Of a stretch of 27,548 nucleotides of DNA, positions 26,550 to 27,548 are shown piece after piece; within the stretch, counting starts at the first letter, position 1, and every line of letters starts with the position of its first letter. The notes beneath the pieces were generated by a model. The model was given only the letters and a program-made list of their open reading frames with translations, was not told where the DNA came from and did not search any database. The stretch comes from an uncultured Bacilli bacterium (lineage in GTDB: Bacteria; Bacillota_I; Bacilli_A; RF39; UBA660), in NCBI GenBank assembly GCA_947628445.1, contig CANQZX010000005.1, positions 1 to 27,548 on the forward strand, read 5' to 3'. A program made the position numbers and the translations under genes.

Positions 26550-27548
26550 TTAATCCCAAGATAATCGGAATGGGTTTGTCTTACTGCCATCTCCACTTTT
26601 TATTTTGGTCGAAGACTCGAGATAAAAGACCGGACGCACGACAAGGTTGATGTACACGGGGTTGTTGTACGCAAGGCCCGCAGCGAGGACACTCCACGCA
26701 AGGTGGCCATTGCCCGAATAACGAGAAACTGTCCCTTCATATTTTCCTAAAAACATCCAATTATTTTCTTTTACTATATCTGAATCATAGTCAGTTTTAG
26801 TATTACCTGGTAGTTTTTTACTCCATGCATCTGGATAAGCAGCATAGCCATAATCACTCACGTACATTAAGCCAATTTTGGCTGTATATGTTAGATCGGC
26901 TTCGGTACATGTTTGTTTTGTACTTTTATCATCTTCAGCATAGCATTTATTATCACTTGTTGTTAGTTTTTCTGTTCCTAGTTCTTTATTATATACTTGT
27001 TGAGCATTATAGGTAATTGAATATGGGAAACCTCCGGTTGTCCATTTATGTTCTGTTATATGTTCACTTAAGCCACTTACTTTTTCTGTTATGTATTTAT
27101 AATAGAAATCATTTAGGTTTACTTTATTTAAGTTACTATATTGCCACATATTTGTATTACCATCGCTACTACTGGTTCCTTTACTACTATTCCAATAGTA
27201 ATAATAACTTGAAATATATGCTCCGCCTTCTGCTGTTGTATTATCTCCTAATTCTGTTGTCGTTCCCTCAGTAGCTTTGATTAATTTCATTTCATATTTG
27301 CCATTGTCTAGGCTTTCATTATCTTCATTTTTAAATAATCCTATGATGCGATAAAGGTCAGCATCTGAACCACATTCTTTTTTCTTTGTTGTTCCATCTA
27401 GGCAGACATAGTTTTTAACTGTTTCACTTGAACCACTAAACCTATAACTATTATCATTGGGACTCAAGTCCTTATTAGTAATGTTACTATTGGCTAAAGC
27501 TGCTGTATTATGATAAATTATATGACTATATTCATAATCTTCATTGCT
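26550..27548 (-). CDS. Cell-surface protein, C-terminal part (5' end beyond window), with GC-rich 3' region
   Basis: The frame is open to the window edge, so at least 332 C-terminal residues are seen; the Met-like TTG at 27467 is internal. It is rich in Asn, Ser, Thr, Tyr and Gly, with Cys pairs (VCLDG/KECGS and NKCYAE/QTCTEA) as in extracellular proteins. The C-terminal block HLAWSVLAAGLAYNNPVY, then VVRPVFYLESSTKI and GDGSKTNPFRLSWD, looks like the lectin-like domain of gut Bacillota surface proteins (DUF6273/FGE-like). The last 120 bp of that block switch to about 60% GC with NNC/NNG codons, unlike the rest. No membrane anchor or sortase signal is visible at the C-terminus. The N-terminus might be a prepilin or signal peptide; unknown. 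Confidence 0.6.
   Translation of the reverse strand, partial: SNEDYEYSHIIYHNTAALANSNITNKDLSPNDNSYRFSGSSETVKNYVCLDGTTKKKECGSDADLYRIIGLFKNEDNESLDNGKYEMKLIKATEGTTTELGDNTTAEGGAYISSYYYYWNSSKGTSSSDGNTNMWQYSNLNKVNLNDFYYKYITEKVSGLSEHITEHKWTTGGFPYSITYNAQQVYNKELGTEKLTTSDNKCYAEDDKSTKQTCTEADLTYTAKIGLMYVSDYGYAAYPDAWSKKLPGNTKTDYDSDIVKENNWMFLGKYEGTVSRYSGNGHLAWSVLAAGLAYNNPVYINLVVRPVFYLESSTKIKSGDGSKTNPFRLSWD

Noticed and set aside
26825..27274. Two plus-strand frames opposite the surface-protein gene
   Set aside because: Both are His/Tyr/Leu-rich translations antisense to an Asn/Tyr-rich coding region; no start signals.
1..27548. Mycoplasma-type genetic code (TGA = Trp)
   Set aside because: All Trp codons in conserved proteins are TGG and TGA closes rnhC, the pIII-like gene and others.
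1..27548. CRISPR array, tRNA or rRNA genes
   Set aside because: No regularly spaced long repeats, cloverleaf-like segments or rRNA motifs were noticed on reading both strands; the 17-bp prophage repeat is not part of a tRNA.

Overview
The window is AT-rich, roughly 30% GC by eye, and uses the standard bacterial code: Trp is TGG and TGA ends several genes. Its core genes are ordered as in Bacillota. dnaG-rpoD-trmK sit beside a YqfQ-like gene, and uvrC, trxA, cvpA and rnhC lie together, both arrangements known from Bacillus. A SpoIIM-like protein, a Prli42-like mini-protein, a prepilin peptidase/PilC pair and a GC-poor genome suggest an uncultured Bacilli/Mycoplasmatota-related (gut-type) organism. 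This placement is an inference from gene content.

Layout. 1-3785: a 5'-truncated IS91-type transposase, a XerD-type tyrosine recombinase, a 42-aa Asn/Ser/Arg-rich mini-protein on the minus strand, a ZupT-like metal transporter and a DUF2726 membrane protein. 3786-8590: a complete-looking 4.8-kb filamentous phage (inovirus-type) prophage. It has a minus-strand ribbon-helix-helix repressor facing a promoter/operator region, a putative ssDNA-binding protein, a 57-aa major coat protein, a Zot/pI ATPase, a pIII-like adhesin and several small membrane proteins. It ends with a replication module whose Rep and nick site are of the pMV158 plasmid family. 8889-13055: a PAP2 phosphatase, a Cys-rich secreted protein, an HTH regulator, mnmA, a SpoIIM-like protein and a 31-aa membrane mini-protein. 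13056-15405: prepilin peptidase and PilC. 15527-21317: a YqfQ-like gene, trmK, rpoD, dnaG and a divergent RnfC/RnfD pair. 21403-26504: uvrC, a truncated YigZ, a membrane protein, trxA, cvpA and rnhC. 26550-27548: the C-terminal part of a surface protein with a sharply GC-rich patch.

The main discovery is the prophage. It is bounded by a 17-bp direct repeat whose sequence is the XerD arm plus central region of a Firmicutes dif site, and the right copy is a full 28-bp dif-like site. The element therefore appears to use the host XerC/XerD chromosome-dimer machinery, as CTXphi and VGJphi do in Proteobacteria, and it encodes no integrase. The gene just before the right site is a Rep_2-family initiator. 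Upstream of it is a hairpin whose loop carries TACTACGAC, the pMV158-family nick sequence, so a plasmid rolling-circle replicon is joined to a filamentous virion module. A three-site, 20-bp-spaced operator array lies in front of the lytic genes and is probably bound by the repressor.

Host gene orientation also changes near the dif site, from mostly plus on the left to mostly minus on the right, as expected at a replication terminus.
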